Below, one piece after another: positions 20,841-29,448 of a DNA stretch of 32,688 bases. Within the stretch, counting starts at the first letter, position 1; every line of letters begins with the position of its first letter. A program made the position numbers and the translations under genes. The stretch is taken from positions 1 through 32,688 of the forward strand of contig NZ_QYTV02000018.1 in NCBI RefSeq assembly GCF_003605385.1, read 5' to 3'. Source of the stretch: Siminovitchia acidinfaciens. GTDB taxonomy: Bacteria > Bacillota > Bacilli > Bacillales > Bacillaceae_C. The notes beneath the pieces were generated by a model. The model was not told where the DNA came from. It worked only from the letters and a program-made list of their open reading frames with translations, and made no database searches.

Positions 20841-22882
20841 GAGACAGTTGAGACTATTGGTAACATAAAGTAAAAGCAGCTGCCTTCCCCTTCTTGACTG
20901 GTTACACCTATCGTTCCGCCATGGAATTCGATAATCTCTTTGGAAATAGCTAAGCCCAAACCGGATCCTGCGGACATAATTTCCTGGCTTCTGTTTTTAA
21001 AAAACCGATCAAATACGAGACCAATTTCTTTCTCGCTTATGCCTACTCCGTTGTCTTGAATTTTAACAACCACTTGATGATCGTCGTCCTTTTCCACTTC
21101 CATTTTAATGAAGCCATCATTTCCGATGAACTTCTGAGCATTTGTCAGGAAATTTACAATCACCTGTTCAATTCTATGTTTATCTATCAATACAAAAATA
21201 TCTTCTTCCTCTGGAGTTGAATTTTCATATAAAAATGAGATTCCCTGCTTTTCAATATCCACTTTATATTTTTCATATAAGTTTTGCGCATATTCTCGTA
21301 CATTGATTTTTTTTCTATTAAACGTAATCTCCCTATTTTCAATTTCCGTCATATCATGCAAATCGTTCAACAGCCGGGACAAGTACAAACTTTGCTCGTG
21401 GACCAGCTGGATAAATTTCCTGTCCCCTTCAATGACTCCGTCCAAAATCCCTTTCATATAGGCTCTGATGGTTGTCAGAGGGGTTGCAATCTCATGGTAA
21501 ATATTCCGGATCCACTTGCTTCTTGACTGGTGGGCCTCATTTAGTTTTTGATTGGCAGTTTGAAGCTCCTTGTTGATTTGCCGAAGCTCCATCGTCCGAT
21601 CATGCACCTGTTGTTCAAGCGACACATTCAGCCTGGCCAAGTCATATGAAAGTTTCTCTGTTTGCTTGAAGGACCTCGAATAATGACGCGAAATAATGAT
21701 TGATTGCGTAAACAAAAAGAAAAACAAGCCGACAGATGCCAGTTCAGTCGTTTGGATGAAATGATTATAGAACAGGACATCGTTGATTATCGCCAGGAAA
21801 ATAATCAGGTTTGCGACAGCATTCAACAGGGAGCTTTCCCGTCTTCTTATCAATGCCTTCGTATCGACGTGAATCAAGTATGAAAACACAAGAATGATTG
21901 CCAATTGAAGAAGCTGCATTGTATTTGTGAAAATAATGGACGGAGTCACAATGACAAAAAGACTATAAGTCGCCATCACTATAACGATAGCATTCCTCAC
22001 ATTTGAACTCATGTCTTTAGGAAACTGAGTATACGTAAATAAAGTGAAAAACAGGACACCCAAAGATGCACCTATATATTCAAGCTTATTTCCCCACTCC
22101 CAGCTTATGAAAGGTAAAGTGTATGAAGCAAGGATGCCATCAAGAAGCGACGCCCTTATAGAGATTAATAAACAGATCACTCCAAAGAAAAGAAGCGACA
22201 GCTCTTTTCTCCGCAATGCGAATAATACTACGTGATATAACCCCATTACAATTAAGCTCACGACAATCATTGAACGAAAAAGGAGCTTCTTCTCGCGGTA
22301 TTGTGCAATCCTCTCTGGCTCCCCGATTAAAATAGAGTCAAAGATTCCCGCTTTTCGCTGATAAAAGTTTGATACTTGCATGACTAGTTCGACCTGTTTA
22401 TCATGAACCTGAAACTGGACCATCCTGGCGCCTTTTTTTGGCACCATTAAATCTCTGCTCTTTCCCACCACTCCGTTTTCTGCCTCAAGTTCCCCCGAAA
22501 CCCACAGTTTATAGGCCGATGATACCCCAGGTACATAGAGGGACTTCGTCGTTCCAATCTCACTTTCCGGAAATTCCATATGTAAACGATAAGTTGCATA
22601 CCCTTGTTTGGACAGTCTTTCCCCGTCTTTTTCGTAGCTGCTCCAAGGATCCGGAACTTCCACCATCCATTTGGCAGATTGACTATCCTTTGCAAAATCA
22701 TCAGGAGTAAGTAACTCCTGCCAATAAAACTCCCAATTTCCATTTAGCTTTTCCACATCTGCCTCTGGAAAATCGCTAATCTGATATAGCCCATCCTTTA
22801 CATTTTCATTTGCTTTTTTCCCTGAACATGAAACAAGAAATATTAACATGACAAATAAAAAAGCGGCTTGTTTTATTTTCAT
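20819..22882 (-). CDS. Sensor histidine kinase with lipobox, 7TMR-DISM sensor and HisKA/HATPase core
   Basis: A 687-residue membrane histidine kinase. The N-terminus is a signal peptide ending in a lipobox (FLVSC, Cys19), unusual for a polytopic kinase. Residues about 30-190 form an extracellular 7TMR-DISM-type beta domain (GNWEFYWQELL, then VPDPWSSY, WVSGELEAENGVVG). Seven hydrophobic helices span about 200-400. A coiled-coil follows at 410-455, then the HisKA domain with phospho-acceptor His463 in IRNIYHEIATPLTT, the N box NFLTNAQKF, G1 DNGVGIS and G2 GSGLGLAISK. AAGGGTG precedes the ATG at 22882. The response regulator gene is divergent, 270 bp away, and presumably its partner. DISM domains bind carbohydrate-like or small ligands in other kinases; the ligand here is unknown. 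Confidence 0.9.
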   Translation of the reverse strand: MKIKQAAFLFVMLIFLVSCSGKKANENVKDGLYQISDFPEADVEKLNGNWEFYWQELLTPDDFAKDSQSAKWMVEVPDPWSSYEKDGERLSKQGYATYRLHMEFPESEIGTTKSLYVPGVSSAYKLWVSGELEAENGVVGKSRDLMVPKKGARMVQFQVHDKQVELVMQVSNFYQRKAGIFDSILIGEPERIAQYREKKLLFRSMIVVSLIVMGLYHVVLFALRRKELSLLFFGVICLLISIRASLLDGILASYTLPFISWEWGNKLEYIGASLGVLFFTLFTYTQFPKDMSSNVRNAIVIVMATYSLFVIVTPSIIFTNTMQLLQLAIILVFSYLIHVDTKALIRRRESSLLNAVANLIIFLAIINDVLFYNHFIQTTELASVGLFFFLFTQSIIISRHYSRSFKQTEKLSYDLARLNVSLEQQVHDRTMELRQINKELQTANQKLNEAHQSRSKWIRNIYHEIATPLTTIRAYMKGILDGVIEGDRKFIQLVHEQSLYLSRLLNDLHDMTEIENREITFNRKKINVREYAQNLYEKYKVDIEKQGISFLYENSTPEEEDIFVLIDKHRIEQVIVNFLTNAQKFIGNDGFIKMEVEKDDDHQVVVKIQDNGVGISEKEIGLVFDRFFKNRSQEIMSAGSGLGLAISKEIIEFHGGTIGVTSQEGEGSCFYFMLPIVSTVSKTHEKL

Positions 22883-22995
22883 CACGAACACCCTTACTAT
22901 CGCCAGACTTTAGTCCTAATTTTACATGATAAAAATTCACTTTTTTCAGAAATCGTTCGACAATCTCCGTAAAGCTATGATTAGATGTAACTAAA

Positions 22996-23024
22996 TTGAT
23001 ATAATTATTTTGTATTCTTATGTT
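22996..23024 (+). promoter_or_regulatory. SigA-type promoter candidate of the response regulator gene
   Basis: TTGATA (22996-23001), 17-bp spacer and TATGTT (23019-23024). The 270-bp space between the divergent kinase and regulator genes is AT-rich and would also hold the kinase promoter, which I could not fix. Confidence 0.4.
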
Positions 23025-23152
23025 TCCATAGATTTTCATGTAGAGGACTACAGACCTATTTCATTATCCTCCCCTGAAATACCTCCTTGACAGCTTCTGG
23101 CTCTAACGGGGAGTCCTCGTGTCCGAAATTAAGATTACTTAGGGGGATTGAT

Positions 23153-23839
23153 ATGGACACAATTAAAATATTAATTATTGAGGACGAGCAGTCACTCATA
23201 GAAATTCTGCGCCTTTATTTAGAGAAAGATGGATACACCGTCTATTCTTCAACAAGCGCATCCGAAGGACTTCGTTTGATTGATGAAACTCAGCCGGATA
23301 TCCTGCTTCTTGATATTAATCTTCCTGATCATAACGGCTTTCATGTTGCACGCAAGTTCAGGGAGAAATCCGACGGCATTCTCATATTCATCTCTGGTGA
23401 AAAATCAAAAAGTACCGTACTGGAAGGCTTTGAAATCGGATGCGATGACTTTATCATTAAACCATTCGACCCCGTCGAATTGCTGGCAAGAATCAAAGCA
23501 AATATTAGACGGAGCGGATTATCTACTCCCGATGTATTGAAGCTGGGGAATTTGACAATAAATCTCGCTAATAAAACTGTCCGGAAAAACAACGAGGAAG
23601 TCGACCTTTTCACTAAAGAAAAAATGTTGCTCTTCCATTTAGCCCAGAATCCAAACCAAATTTTCAGCGCTGAACAGTTGTATGATAGCATTTGGGGAAT
23701 GGAGTCAAATGCAGATTTGAAAACAGTCCAGGTAAACTTAAGCACCTTAAGAAAAAAGATAGAAGATAACCCCAAGAAACCGAAATATATACAAACCGAG
23801 AGAGGCTTCGGCTACAAACTCTCCATCAGCAGTGAATAA
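23153..23839 (+). CDS. OmpR/PhoB-family response regulator
   Basis: A 228-residue two-domain transcription factor. Receiver domain: acidic pair Glu10-Asp11, phospho-acceptor Asp54 in ILLLDINLP, Ser81 in IFISGE at the switch position, and Lys103 in IIKPFDP. The C-terminal winged helix spans about 130-225 and ends RGFGYKLS, the usual wing motif. The start at 23153 has AGGGGG 6 nt upstream and begins directly with the receiver (MDTIKILIIEDE). Divergently encoded from the DISM histidine kinase, its likely phosphodonor. Confidence 0.92.
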   Translation: MDTIKILIIEDEQSLIEILRLYLEKDGYTVYSSTSASEGLRLIDETQPDILLLDINLPDHNGFHVARKFREKSDGILIFISGEKSKSTVLEGFEIGCDDFIIKPFDPVELLARIKANIRRSGLSTPDVLKLGNLTINLANKTVRKNNEEVDLFTKEKMLLFHLAQNPNQIFSAEQLYDSIWGMESNADLKTVQVNLSTLRKKIEDNPKKPKYIQTERGFGYKLSISSE

Positions 23840-23905
23840 ATTCAAGTATTCCAACCTGAATTTTCCCTACAAAAAAAGCCCAATTCATCAATAATATACT
23901 GATAT

Positions 23906-23940
23906 ACTGCCCTTTCCGACCTTAGGCAGTTTTTCTTTTG
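23906..23940 (+). terminator. Terminator of the response regulator gene
   Basis: ACTGCC (23906-23911) pairs with GGCAGT (23925-23930) around a 13-nt loop and is followed by TTTTTCTTTT. It is about 65 bp after the stop codon. Confidence 0.6.
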
Positions 23941-24046
23941 CAAATATCTAAATAAATTTTCCCAATATTTGAGTTTTTTAACTTACTTTTAACCTTCATT
24001 TTATAAAATCATTATAAGGCATACAGATACATAAGGAGGGGGCCCC

Positions 24047-24175
24047 TTGAAAGTGGCATTGGACCAGGAATGGGTGGAACTAATTATGTTGGCCAAATAT
24101 CTTGGGTTAACACAGGATGAAATCAGGGACTTTTTATTGAAAGACAAAATGAAAGCGGATAAGATTACGGGCTGA
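24047..24175 (+). CDS. SinI-family anti-repressor-like small protein
   Basis: A 42-residue protein starting with TTG; AAGGAGG is 7 nt upstream. It reads (M)KVALDQEWVELIMLAKYLGL and then TQDEIRDFLLKDK, which lines up with the SinR-binding SinI domain of B. subtilis (LDQEWVELMVEAKEANISPE, from memory): the LDQEWVEL block, the Ala-Lys pair, and the I(S/T)xEEIRxxL block are all kept. SinI works by forming a heterodimer with SinR and releasing it from biofilm operators. Here the gene stands alone, with its own terminator, convergent to the macro-domain gene; no SinR is in the window. Whether its target is SinR or a paralogue is unknown. Confidence in the family is high despite the short length. 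Confidence 0.82.
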   Translation: MKVALDQEWVELIMLAKYLGLTQDEIRDFLLKDKMKADKITG

Positions 24176-24179
24176 TTTT

Positions 24180-24211
24180 GGGTGATTCCTAATCAATTAC
24201 CCGTTTTTTTT
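24180..24211 (+). terminator. Terminator of the SinI-like gene
   Basis: GGGTGATT (24180-24187) pairs with AATTACCC (24195-24202, one G-U) around a 7-nt loop, followed by G and eight T residues. It begins 5 bp after the stop codon and supports the reality of the small gene. Confidence 0.82.
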
Positions 24212-24764
24212 ATTGTTGCACCAGTTTTTCAAGTGAAGATTGAAATTTTCCAAAGTCGATATCGGAAAAAAGCATCATAGTGACATCTCCAAAACGACCT
24301 TCATTCAAAAATTCCCGAATTGAACGAAGCGCGATTTCAGAAGCAAGCTCCACGGGAAACCGGTACACTCCAGTTGATATGGACGGAAATGAAATACTTT
24401 TAATATTGTTGGCCGCGGCAAGCTGAAGTGAGTTCCGGTAGCAGTCGGCCAACAGTTTCTCCTCCTGATTCGCCCCCCCATGCCAGACAGGACCCACCGT
24501 ATGGATCACATGCTTAGAAGCAAGATTATATCCTCCCGTGATAACTGCTTTTCCAGTTGCTAGTAGTTCCCCCTCCAGCAAATCCCTGCGCACTTTTTTA
24601 CATTCTTCAAGAAGCTCCGGTCCGGCGGCCCGGTGAATGGCTCCGTCAACTCCGCCGCCACCCAGCAAAGTGCCGATGGCTGCATTTACAATCGCATCCG
24701 TCGTCTGCTTTGTAATATCTCCGATTTTTAATTCAAGCGTGTTCCCGTTAATACTAATTTTCAT
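24210..24764 (-). CDS. Macro-domain protein, O-acetyl-ADP-ribose deacetylase (MacroD/YmdB type)
   Basis: A 184-residue single macro domain. It shows the full MacroD-type signature: KIGDITKQTTDAIVNAA at the N-terminus, LLGGGGVDGAIHRAAG at about 33-48 (catalytic loop), GKAVITGGYNL with KHVIHTVGP, and SISTGVYRFP at about 129-138 (diphosphate loop). Such enzymes hydrolyse O-acetyl-ADP-ribose and remove ADP-ribose from acidic residues. AAAGGAGG precedes the ATG at 7-8 nt. It stands between the SinI-like gene (convergent) and the end of the Tad operon (same strand). Confidence 0.92.
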   Translation of the reverse strand: MKISINGNTLELKIGDITKQTTDAIVNAAIGTLLGGGGVDGAIHRAAGPELLEECKKVRRDLLEGELLATGKAVITGGYNLASKHVIHTVGPVWHGGANQEEKLLADCYRNSLQLAAANNIKSISFPSISTGVYRFPVELASEIALRSIREFLNEGRFGDVTMMLFSDIDFGKFQSSLEKLVQQ

Positions 24765-25002
24765 ACTATCAGCCTCCTTTGAAGTACTTCTATTCCTGCT
24801 GGGGCAATTCCTTCTTTGCTGGAAAGTAATGGTATAAAACTAACGTGCAACGAGAGATTGGGAGCGTGAAACTGCCACGGCCACTGCTTCCCTAAGGAGT
24901 TTGACAATGCATAGCCGGTGGATACACAACCTAGGTAGGATGTGAAATTGAAATCACCCGGAGCGATCCTGCGGAAGATGATTGATACGGTTTTAGTTGT
25001 TT

Positions 25003-25039
25003 GAAAAACCAAACAGGTGAAGGAATTTACCTTCACCTG
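25003..25039 (-). terminator. Terminator of the Tad pilus operon
   Basis: CAGGTGAAGG (25014-25023) and CCTTCACCTG (25030-25039) form a perfect 10-bp stem with a 6-nt loop; on the minus strand it is followed by UUUGGUUUUU. It lies 17 bp after the tadC stop codon. The rest of the 291-bp gap to the macro gene shows no gene. Confidence 0.82.
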
Positions 25040-25055
25040 GATTTACTACACCTTT

Positions 25056-25973
25056 TCATAGAAAAGTTTCGAGCATATAAATGACCAACGGCCCCAGCAG
25101 CACTATGAAAATGGCCGGGAAGATAAAGAACATCATCGGAAAGATCATTTTTACCGGAGCTTTCATTGCCTGTTCCCGGGCGAACTGCGTTCGTTGCTCT
25201 CTGATCCTTTCAGTCAGGGATCGGAGCACCTTCGCCATCCCGACGCCAAGCAGGTCTGCCTGAATGAGGGAGGTGATAATGCTTTGAAACTGCGGAACCG
25301 GGACCCTTTTCCTTAAATCAGCCAATGCTTCCCGCCGCGATTTTCCAAGCTTCATATCTTCGATAGTTTGTAAAAACTCTTCCGAAAGCGGTCCCTTTGT
25401 TTGGTTGCACACTTTAATGATGGCGGCATCCAGCCCCATTCCGGCTTCAATCGATAGGTTCACCATATCAAAGAAGTCGGGCATGCTCTTCTGGATTTCA
25501 AACCTCCGCTTTTTGATGATGGAGCTTAAATAAAACGAAGGATAATATATGCCCAGGGCTGCTGTAATTCCTGCCAGAAACAGGGTAGAGAAAAAGTTTG
25601 CATCCGCTTTTCCAACCAGCAAATAAACTAGAAGGAACAGAATGCTCCCAATCAAGACCTGTAAGAATCTGAAGTCGATGGCCTTCAGTTTTAGTGGATA
25701 TCCAGCCTCCCGGAGCCTTTGCTCCAGCTCTTTTTGACGCTGCGCCGAAATGACCTTGGCAATCAATTGCTTCACACGATCATTGAATTTTTTCAAAGAC
25801 AGCATCAATTGGGAATCCTTCTTTTGCTTCTCATTTTTAACTTTATCAATCCCAAAATAGTAAACGGCCCTCTCCTGTATAGCAAGCTCCTTCCGGTATA
25901 TGGTGCCTAAAACAGCCCCAATGACCAGGGTGAAAAATAGAGAACTCAAGATAATATAGTATATGGTGATCAT
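25056..25973 (-). CDS. tadC: Tad pilus platform protein TadC (GspF family)
   Basis: A 305-residue inner-membrane platform protein of the type II secretion system F family, second of the TadB/TadC pair. Helices near the N-terminus (about 4-22), centre (105-150) and C-terminus (275-300) surround the cytosolic T2SSF domain, with MPDFFDMVNLSIEAGMGLDAAI and LGVGMAKVLRSLTERIREQR as family signatures. Expected to connect the TadA ATPase to pilin polymerisation. It starts 3 bp after the tadB stop, with GAGGTG 7 nt upstream, so it is coupled. Last gene of the operon; a terminator follows. Confidence 0.92.
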   Translation of the reverse strand: MITIYYIILSSLFFTLVIGAVLGTIYRKELAIQERAVYYFGIDKVKNEKQKKDSQLMLSLKKFNDRVKQLIAKVISAQRQKELEQRLREAGYPLKLKAIDFRFLQVLIGSILFLLVYLLVGKADANFFSTLFLAGITAALGIYYPSFYLSSIIKKRRFEIQKSMPDFFDMVNLSIEAGMGLDAAIIKVCNQTKGPLSEEFLQTIEDMKLGKSRREALADLRKRVPVPQFQSIITSLIQADLLGVGMAKVLRSLTERIREQRTQFAREQAMKAPVKMIFPMMFFIFPAIFIVLLGPLVIYMLETFL

Positions 25974-25976
25974 CTT

Positions 25977-26945
25977 TTACACCTCGATATGCACAATCTT
26001 CTTGATAAAAAACCAGCCAAGAATGATGCTCATGCACCCTGCGACGACCATCACCCAGCCCAATGGATGACTGAACAACATCTGGAAGTATTCCGGATTC
26101 ACAAACTTAATGTACAGAGCAAGGGCTATCGGCAACAGGGTGATGACGACCGAGGACATCCTTCCCTGGGCCGTAAGTGACTTTACTTCATCCCTTACCC
26201 GGGCCCGGTCAATAATTGTCTCCTGCATCGTTTCCATCAAGTAAGCCAAATTCCCACCGCTTGTGCGCTGGATTAAAATTGTATTCAGGACGATCGCCAG
26301 CTCTTTATCAGGCAGGCGCTTCGCCAAGCTTTCAAACGCTGTTTCCATAGGAATCCCATATTTTATTTCTTCCAGAGCTTTCAGAAATTCGGGCCCCAAC
26401 GGATCTTCAATTTCTTCGGCCACCATCTTCATGGCCTGCATGAAACTAAAGCCTGCCCTTAGTGCATTGGCCATCGTCCCCAAGGCATTCCCTAGCTGCT
26501 CCGCACATCTCTGAAGCCGTATTTTCCGTTTCCGTTTTACATACATCACAGGCAAATGGAAGCCTGCGATACCGAAAACAACAGTATAAACAATGTGAAG
26601 GCCGTATAAATAAGAGATTGAAAAGCAGATGATTGCTGTCATGAATCTGCCTATCAATAATTCTCCCTGCGATAGCTTGACGCCTGACTGCATGAGCAGA
26701 TTTTCATGTTTTTTCATGCCGAGCAAGCCTTCGATCACTTTTGCAGCAGCTTTTAAGGAAGACTGCTTTCCCTTCGACGCTGGAATTTCCGCCTTTTTTC
26801 CCTTCGGCATATCCACTTGCCCGACATATCTCTTTATTCTTTTTCGATATTGAAGCTTTGTCATAATCATAGAGAAAAAGAGCTTAAACAATAAGGTGAC
26901 GGCAAAGAATGTCGATAGAATGATTAGAGGAACGGATTGATCCAT
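25977..26945 (-). CDS. tadB: Tad pilus platform protein TadB (GspF family)
   Basis: A 322-residue membrane protein with the T2SSF domain: LGTMANALRAGFSFMQAMKM, then EIKYGIPMETAFESLAKRLP, and AYLMETMQETIIDRARVRDE. N-terminal helix at about 4-25, paired helices at 95-130 and 260-315. It forms the inner-membrane platform with TadC. The start at 26945 is chosen because AGGAGG is 7 nt upstream and its ATG overlaps the tadA stop (TGATG), giving strict coupling. Confidence 0.92.
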   Translation of the reverse strand: MDQSVPLIILSTFFAVTLLFKLFFSMIMTKLQYRKRIKRYVGQVDMPKGKKAEIPASKGKQSSLKAAAKVIEGLLGMKKHENLLMQSGVKLSQGELLIGRFMTAIICFSISYLYGLHIVYTVVFGIAGFHLPVMYVKRKRKIRLQRCAEQLGNALGTMANALRAGFSFMQAMKMVAEEIEDPLGPEFLKALEEIKYGIPMETAFESLAKRLPDKELAIVLNTILIQRTSGGNLAYLMETMQETIIDRARVRDEVKSLTAQGRMSSVVITLLPIALALYIKFVNPEYFQMLFSHPLGWVMVVAGCMSIILGWFFIKKIVHIEV

Positions 26946-28282
26946 CACCATTCCTCCTTAAAAATTTCCTGGATATTAAAGCCAGACAATTCCAATCGCT
27001 CGGCGCAATGAGGACGAATACCGGTAAATTGATATTTTGACTCCAGCTGACCGGTACTTAAGTTCTTCTCTTCCTTGTAAATAAAAATGTCCTGGAGGGT
27101 GATCGTATCCCCTTCAAGTCCAAGAACCTCTGTAATCTGGGTGATTTTCCTTGAGCCATCCTTCATCCTTGACTGCTGGACGATCAAATCCAAGGCTCCG
27201 GCGATTTGCTCACGGATGGCCCTGACCGGCAAATCAAACCCGGCCATCAACACCATCGTTTCCAGCCTTGCAAGCAAATCCCTCGGTGAGTTGGCGTGTC
27301 CTGTCCCCAAACTCCCTTCATGTCCGGTATTCATCGCTTGAAGCATATCCAGTGCTTCTGCGCTCCGTACCTCTCCGACAATGATACGGTCCGGACGCAT
27401 CCTCAGGGAGTTCCGCACAAGATCCCTTATTGACACTTCACCTTGCCCCTCAATGTTTTTGGGCCGTGATTCCAAAGAAACCACATGTTCCTGGGAAAGC
27501 CTCAATTCTGCCGCGTCCTCGATAGTAACAATCCTTTCATCCGGCGGAATGAAGGAGGAAAGGACATTCAAGGTACTTGTTTTTCCAGATCCTGTCCCCC
27601 CGCTGATGAAAATGTTCAGCTTGGAATGCACAGCTGCTTTTAAAAAGTCCGCCATGTTTTCATTCAATGTATTCATCCGCTTGAGGTCAAAAATGGTGAA
27701 TGGCGTCTCGGAGAATTTCCGGATGGTCACAGTTGGACCATTCAGAGCCAGCGGCGGAATGATCGCATTGACACGGGAGCCATCGGGCAGTCTGGCGTCA
27801 ACCATCGGAACACTTTCATCAATTCTTCTTCCAAGCGGCGCGACAATCTTTTCGATCACGCGGAATACATGTTTGTCATCTCTGAAACGGACAGGCGTTT
27901 TTTCAATTTTACCGTTCATTTCCACGTAAATATCATCCGGTCCGTTTACCATCACTTCCGTCACACGAGGATCAGCTAGAAGCGGGGAGACCGGCCCGTA
28001 ACCTGTCAATTCATGATTGATATCATGCAATAACTGCTTTTTTTCCTCAAAGGTCAAATGCTCCCCTTCACTTTCAAAAAACTGGTCCGCCAACTTCTCT
28101 ATGAGCAGTTCGACATCTTCGTCCTGATTTTCCGGGCGTTTGATTTCCTCTACGACAAAGTTGTGGAAACGAACTTCCAAATCAGATAACTCTTTGGAGG
28201 CTAGTGTCGTGACAGCCGTCTGATCGCTTCCATCTTTTGCGAGCAGCTGGTCATCGCCCCCAAGCCTGGTCAATAAAGACAT
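26945..28282 (-). CDS. tadA: Tad pilus assembly ATPase TadA/CpaF
   Basis: A 445-residue secretion ATPase of the VirB11/GspE superfamily, Tad type. Walker A GGTGSGKT at 228-235, the Asp-box TIEDAAELRL at 253-262, Walker B-like DRIIVGEVRS at 298-307 and the His-box HEGSLGTGHANSP at 321-333. The N-terminal part (35-110) is the charged helical domain typical of CpaF, before GYGPVSPLLADPRVTEVMVN. It powers pilus extension and possibly retraction. The ATG overlaps the stop of the upstream gene (TAATG). Confidence 0.94.
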   Translation of the reverse strand: MSLLTRLGGDDQLLAKDGSDQTAVTTLASKELSDLEVRFHNFVVEEIKRPENQDEDVELLIEKLADQFFESEGEHLTFEEKKQLLHDINHELTGYGPVSPLLADPRVTEVMVNGPDDIYVEMNGKIEKTPVRFRDDKHVFRVIEKIVAPLGRRIDESVPMVDARLPDGSRVNAIIPPLALNGPTVTIRKFSETPFTIFDLKRMNTLNENMADFLKAAVHSKLNIFISGGTGSGKTSTLNVLSSFIPPDERIVTIEDAAELRLSQEHVVSLESRPKNIEGQGEVSIRDLVRNSLRMRPDRIIVGEVRSAEALDMLQAMNTGHEGSLGTGHANSPRDLLARLETMVLMAGFDLPVRAIREQIAGALDLIVQQSRMKDGSRKITQITEVLGLEGDTITLQDIFIYKEEKNLSTGQLESKYQFTGIRPHCAERLELSGFNIQEIFKEEW

Positions 28283-29448
28283 TACACATGCCCCCCTGCA
28301 TGAACCATGGACTTAACTTTTTGTTTCTTCGGATTTTTACTTGTTTCAGGATGGATCAGCATTCCGGCCATCTTGATGAATTCTTTGGCAGCTTTTGACC
28401 TCGGACTTGAGTAAATTACAGGATTGCCTGCATTTACGGAGTTAACAAATATTGCTTCTTTGGCTGGCAGTTCGGCAAATGCCGTAAGTCCGAGCACTTT
28501 TTCAACAACACCTGGGGATAGCCCCTTCACTTTCCTTTTGCGGTTCAAAACGACTTTTACCTTTCCAGCAAGCTGCAGGGAGTCCAATGTATCAATCAGC
28601 ATTTTGCTGTTCTTTAATGTCGGCAGGTCATAATAAGTCATAACCATGATTTCATCTGAATTTTCTAGAGCAACGATAACATTCTCATCCATATGGCTGG
28701 AGCAGTCGATGATCACCGCATCAAACAGCTGTCTTAAAGAATGAATAGCTTTTCTAACAAAATCACCTGTAATGACCTCAGCAAATTCTGGTCTTTGCGG
28801 AGCCGCCAAAATGGAAACACCGTCTTTAAATGGTGTCATGAAGCTTTCAATCTTCGCCCCGCCCGGATCCTCCTTCACCCAGTCATAGATAGTTTTCTTC
28901 GGTTTGACATCGCAGATCATCGCCACATCACCAAATTGCAGATCGAGGTCAATCACTGCAGTCCGAGAAAACTTTTTCCCCATAGCTGCAGCCAAATTGA
29001 CGGCAGCTGTCGTTTTGCCTACGCCGCCCTTCGTACTGGCAAAAGTAATCACTTTTCCCTGTTTTTTCGCGTCCATGGCCTTTTTATTCTTACTGTTTGA
29101 AACGGCCAGATGCAGATCATCCTTTATTTGTGGCAAAGGCGATGAGAGGAAAATGACATCGTCAGCACCGGCTCTCAGGGCCTTTTGCATGTCGAGCTGC
29201 TCATCGCTTTCAAAGACTAACAGGACGGTTACCAGCGGAATTTGCTCCAAAACCTTTGAACAAAGCCGGTAAACATCATATTCGGATGAATGCGGCAAAA
29301 GAACGAGCGTGTTTTCGGCTTTCTGCAGACGTTCCAGCAGCTTGAACTCATTGGTGGACCAACTGATTTTACATCCAATGTCCTTGGCTGTTTCCTCCAG
29401 ATTCTTTGTCCAATCTTCGTTTCCTTTAATGCAAAAAATTTTGACCAT
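28282..29448 (-). CDS. tadZ: CpaE/TadZ-like pilus localisation ATPase
   Basis: A 388-residue protein. Residues 1-118 form a receiver-like domain (KIFCIKGNEDWTKNLEETAK, and ALRAGADDVIFLSSPL) in which the phospho-acceptor Asp is not obvious. From 132 a MinD/ParA-type domain begins: STKGGVGKTTAAVNLA with the deviant Walker A at 140-147, and VIDLDLQFGDVAM as the A' region. TadZ/CpaE places the Tad machine at the cell pole in other bacteria. Overlaps the preceding gene by one base (TAATG) and the following gene likewise. Confidence 0.9.
   Translation of the reverse strand: MVKIFCIKGNEDWTKNLEETAKDIGCKISWSTNEFKLLERLQKAENTLVLLPHSSEYDVYRLCSKVLEQIPLVTVLLVFESDEQLDMQKALRAGADDVIFLSSPLPQIKDDLHLAVSNSKNKKAMDAKKQGKVITFASTKGGVGKTTAAVNLAAAMGKKFSRTAVIDLDLQFGDVAMICDVKPKKTIYDWVKEDPGGAKIESFMTPFKDGVSILAAPQRPEFAEVITGDFVRKAIHSLRQLFDAVIIDCSSHMDENVIVALENSDEIMVMTYYDLPTLKNSKMLIDTLDSLQLAGKVKVVLNRKRKVKGLSPGVVEKVLGLTAFAELPAKEAIFVNSVNAGNPVIYSSPRSKAAKEFIKMAGMLIHPETSKNPKKQKVKSMVHAGGHV

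Noticed and set aside
24761-25036. Minus-strand frame of about 90 codons between tadC and the macro gene
   Set aside because: It overlaps the tad terminator hairpin, has unlikely composition and no ribosome site.
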